From positions 1-64,000 of the forward strand of contig DDGL01000010.1 of the NCBI GenBank assembly GCA_002337605.1: 64,000 nucleotides of DNA, given 5' to 3'. Position 1 is the stretch's first letter. Each line of letters starts with the position of its first letter. Positions 62,460 to 64,000 of this stretch are shown piece by piece. The position numbers and the translations under genes are program-made. The notes under the pieces were generated by a model. It was given only the letters and a program-made list of their open reading frames with translations, was not told the origin of the DNA and searched no databases. The DNA comes from Flavobacteriaceae bacterium UBA1903. GTDB lineage: Bacteria > Bacteroidota > Bacteroidia > Flavobacteriales > Flavobacteriaceae.

Positions 62460-64000
62460 TTGAAAGCCTCATCAAAAATTTTAAATAAGTTATATACTGG
62501 CGATAATAAATTATTACTGCTGGACCAGCGTTACCTTCCACGGTGGATTGTGATCTTATTAGATATCTTTTTGTGTAGCCTGGCTATGCTGGTTACGTAT
62601 TTTATTCTTCATGGGACGACAATTTATTTTCATGATGTAATTTCTGTACCTCTTCAGGGGCTGATTGTTTTATTAGTAAATCTTTTGTTTTTCTTCGTTT
62701 TCAAAAGCTACTCTGGTATCATAAGGCATTCTACGTTTATAGACATTATAAAACTTGCTTTTACTTCAATTACAACTGTTGGGACTATTGTATTGTTTAA
62801 TAGTATTATGGAGTTTTCGCAGGGGCAGAAAATATTTCTAACCACTTCGTTGTTGTTATATATGTTTTCTTCGTTTACATTTTTACTGCTCTTTAGAATT
62901 TCAGTAAAAGAGAGCTATACCTTCTTAAAAAATATTGCTATAACCGAAGAAAAAAAGAAATTAGCCATTATTGGTATAGACGATCAATCTATTTCGCTTG
63001 GCTCTTCCTTGTTAAACGAGTCTCAATTACCCTATACACTGGTTGGATTTTTAACTCAGGCAAAAATTTCCAAAAGCCATAAGATATTGGGCAAGCCTGT
63101 ATTTTCAGTTTATAATATGGCTGAAACGTTAAATGAAATTGAAGCAGAAGCAGTATTGCTTATGAGTGATTCATTTACAGGGAAAGAAAAAAATGAGATT
63201 GTTGAAAATTGTTTGTCGGCTGGTGTTGAAATCTTGAATGTGCCTAACATTCAAACGTGGAAAAATAAGGAGGACATTCAAAACCAAATAAAACCACTTG
63301 AAATTGAAGACCTTTTAGAGCGTTCTCCAATTTCGGTTAGCGATACTGTATTAAAAGAAGATTTAGAAGGAAAAACCGTGATTGTTACAGGGGGAGCTGG
63401 GTCCATTGGGAGTGAAATTGTAAAACAACTCGCACAGTACAATACCGAACTGGTAATTATCCTGGATCAGGCTGAATCTGCCCTACACGAACTTGAGCTG
63501 TTCTTGCGGTTAAATTTTCCCAACTTCAACTTTATCACTGAGCTGGCAGATATTAGCAATATGTACAGATTGCAACTTATGTTTAATAAGTACCATTTCA
63601 ACCTAATTTACCATGCAGCTGCCTATAAACATGTACCGCTTATCGAGCGAAATCCGCACGAGGCTATTTATGTAAACTTACTGGGAACCGTAAACTTATG
63701 CATTCAGTGTTTACAACACAATGTAGAGCGTTTTGTAATGGTTTCTACAGACAAAGCAGTAAACCCCACCAATGTTATGGGGGCTTCAAAAAGAGCTGCA
63801 GAGATGTATGTACAGGCTTTGCAAAAAGAGAAGCACGTAACAACCAAGTTTGTAACGACAAGATTTGGAAACGTGTTAGGTTCCAGTGGTTCTGTAATTC
63901 CACATTTTAAAAAACAAATTGCGCAAGGAGGTCCCGTAACGGTTACACATAGAGATATTATACGTTATTTTATGACCATCCCAGAAGCGTGCCAGTTGGT
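62460..64000 (+). CDS. PglF/WbpM-like nucleotide-sugar 4,6-dehydratase (C-terminus cut by window edge)
   Basis: The first 513 codons are visible. Four transmembrane helices (about residues 30-150) are followed by a FlaA1-type nucleotide-binding linker and a short-chain dehydrogenase domain: TGGAGSIGSEIV near residue 308, HAAAYKHVPLIE near residue 388, and STDKAVNPTNVMGASKR near residue 430, where the normal Tyr is replaced as in PglF and WbpM. It should convert UDP-GlcNAc to the 4-keto-6-deoxy sugar. The start appears to be TTG 62460, giving MKASSKIL; no ATG fits. Frame is open to the window end. Confidence 0.93.
   Translation, partial: MKASSKILNKLYTGDNKLLLLDQRYLPRWIVILLDIFLCSLAMLVTYFILHGTTIYFHDVISVPLQGLIVLLVNLLFFFVFKSYSGIIRHSTFIDIIKLAFTSITTVGTIVLFNSIMEFSQGQKIFLTTSLLLYMFSSFTFLLLFRISVKESYTFLKNIAITEEKKKLAIIGIDDQSISLGSSLLNESQLPYTLVGFLTQAKISKSHKILGKPVFSVYNMAETLNEIEAEAVLLMSDSFTGKEKNEIVENCLSAGVEILNVPNIQTWKNKEDIQNQIKPLEIEDLLERSPISVSDTVLKEDLEGKTVIVTGGAGSIGSEIVKQLAQYNTELVIILDQAESALHELELFLRLNFPNFNFITELADISNMYRLQLMFNKYHFNLIYHAAAYKHVPLIERNPHEAIYVNLLGTVNLCIQCLQHNVERFVMVSTDKAVNPTNVMGASKRAAEMYVQALQKEKHVTTKFVTTRFGNVLGSSGSVIPHFKKQIAQGGPVTVTHRDIIRYFMTIPEACQL

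Overview
The window looks like chromosome from a marine or environmental member of the Bacteroidota, most likely Flavobacteriaceae. The signs are lipoprotein signal peptides with an Asp-rich stretch after the lipid Cys, a T9SS-type C-terminal sorting domain, a fused alpha/beta E1 2-oxoacid dehydrogenase, promoters of the Bacteroidota type (TTG, about 20 nt, TAnnTTTG), frequent TTG starts and moderately AT-rich DNA. No rRNA, tRNA, CRISPR array, prophage or transposase is visible.

Region 1 (1 to about 34.0 kb) is mostly housekeeping and envelope genes, largely on the minus strand. It holds asnB (cut by the window edge), two small secreted proteins, the E1 fusion, a catalytically dead M1-peptidase-like protein joined to an outer-membrane barrel, a T9SS-secreted EEP-family nuclease/phosphatase, a LOG-family protein, uvrA, two unknown genes, gamma-glutamyltransferase, acpH, glmM (plus strand), a lipid A type acyltransferase, a rhomboid protease, a TlpA-like lipoprotein, a GAF-type protein facing an HD + PycTM-like membrane protein, and two tandem giant lipoproteins. 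Each giant combines a metallophosphoesterase domain, a kinase-like domain and an Omp85-like barrel. A beta-propeller lipoprotein and dps follow.

Region 2 (34.7-39.3 kb) is a sulfate-activation operon: cysQ, a doubled DUF2061 protein, cysC, cysD and cysN. A four-helix-bundle gene flanked by near-identical direct repeats sits between cysD and cysN. No reductive genes (cysH/cysI) are present, so the apparent output is PAPS.

Region 3 (39.3-64.0 kb, all plus strand) is a surface-polysaccharide or glycan locus. It carries two Wzx-like flippases, a Wzy-like polymerase, five glycosyltransferases, a PAPS-dependent sulfotransferase, WbpB/WbpD-like genes for a diamino-uronic acid, an epimerase, three hexapeptide or O-acyl transferases, an AsnB-like amidotransferase, a deacetylase followed by a formyltransferase, and finally a PglA-like GT and a pglC-pglD-pglE-pglF set for an N,N'-diacetylbacillosamine-primed glycan. 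The middle (about 48.5-57.8 kb) is visibly more AT-rich than its flanks, as expected for a variable serotype-like core.

The parts fit one model: CysNDC makes PAPS, the sulfotransferase uses it on the glycan, and CysQ removes the PAP by-product. The least explained items are the giant lipoprotein pair with complementary motif decay, an archaeal-riboflavin-kinase-like (DUF120) gene inside the glycan locus, the HD-PycTM/GAF pair, and the repeat-flanked insertion in the cys operon.
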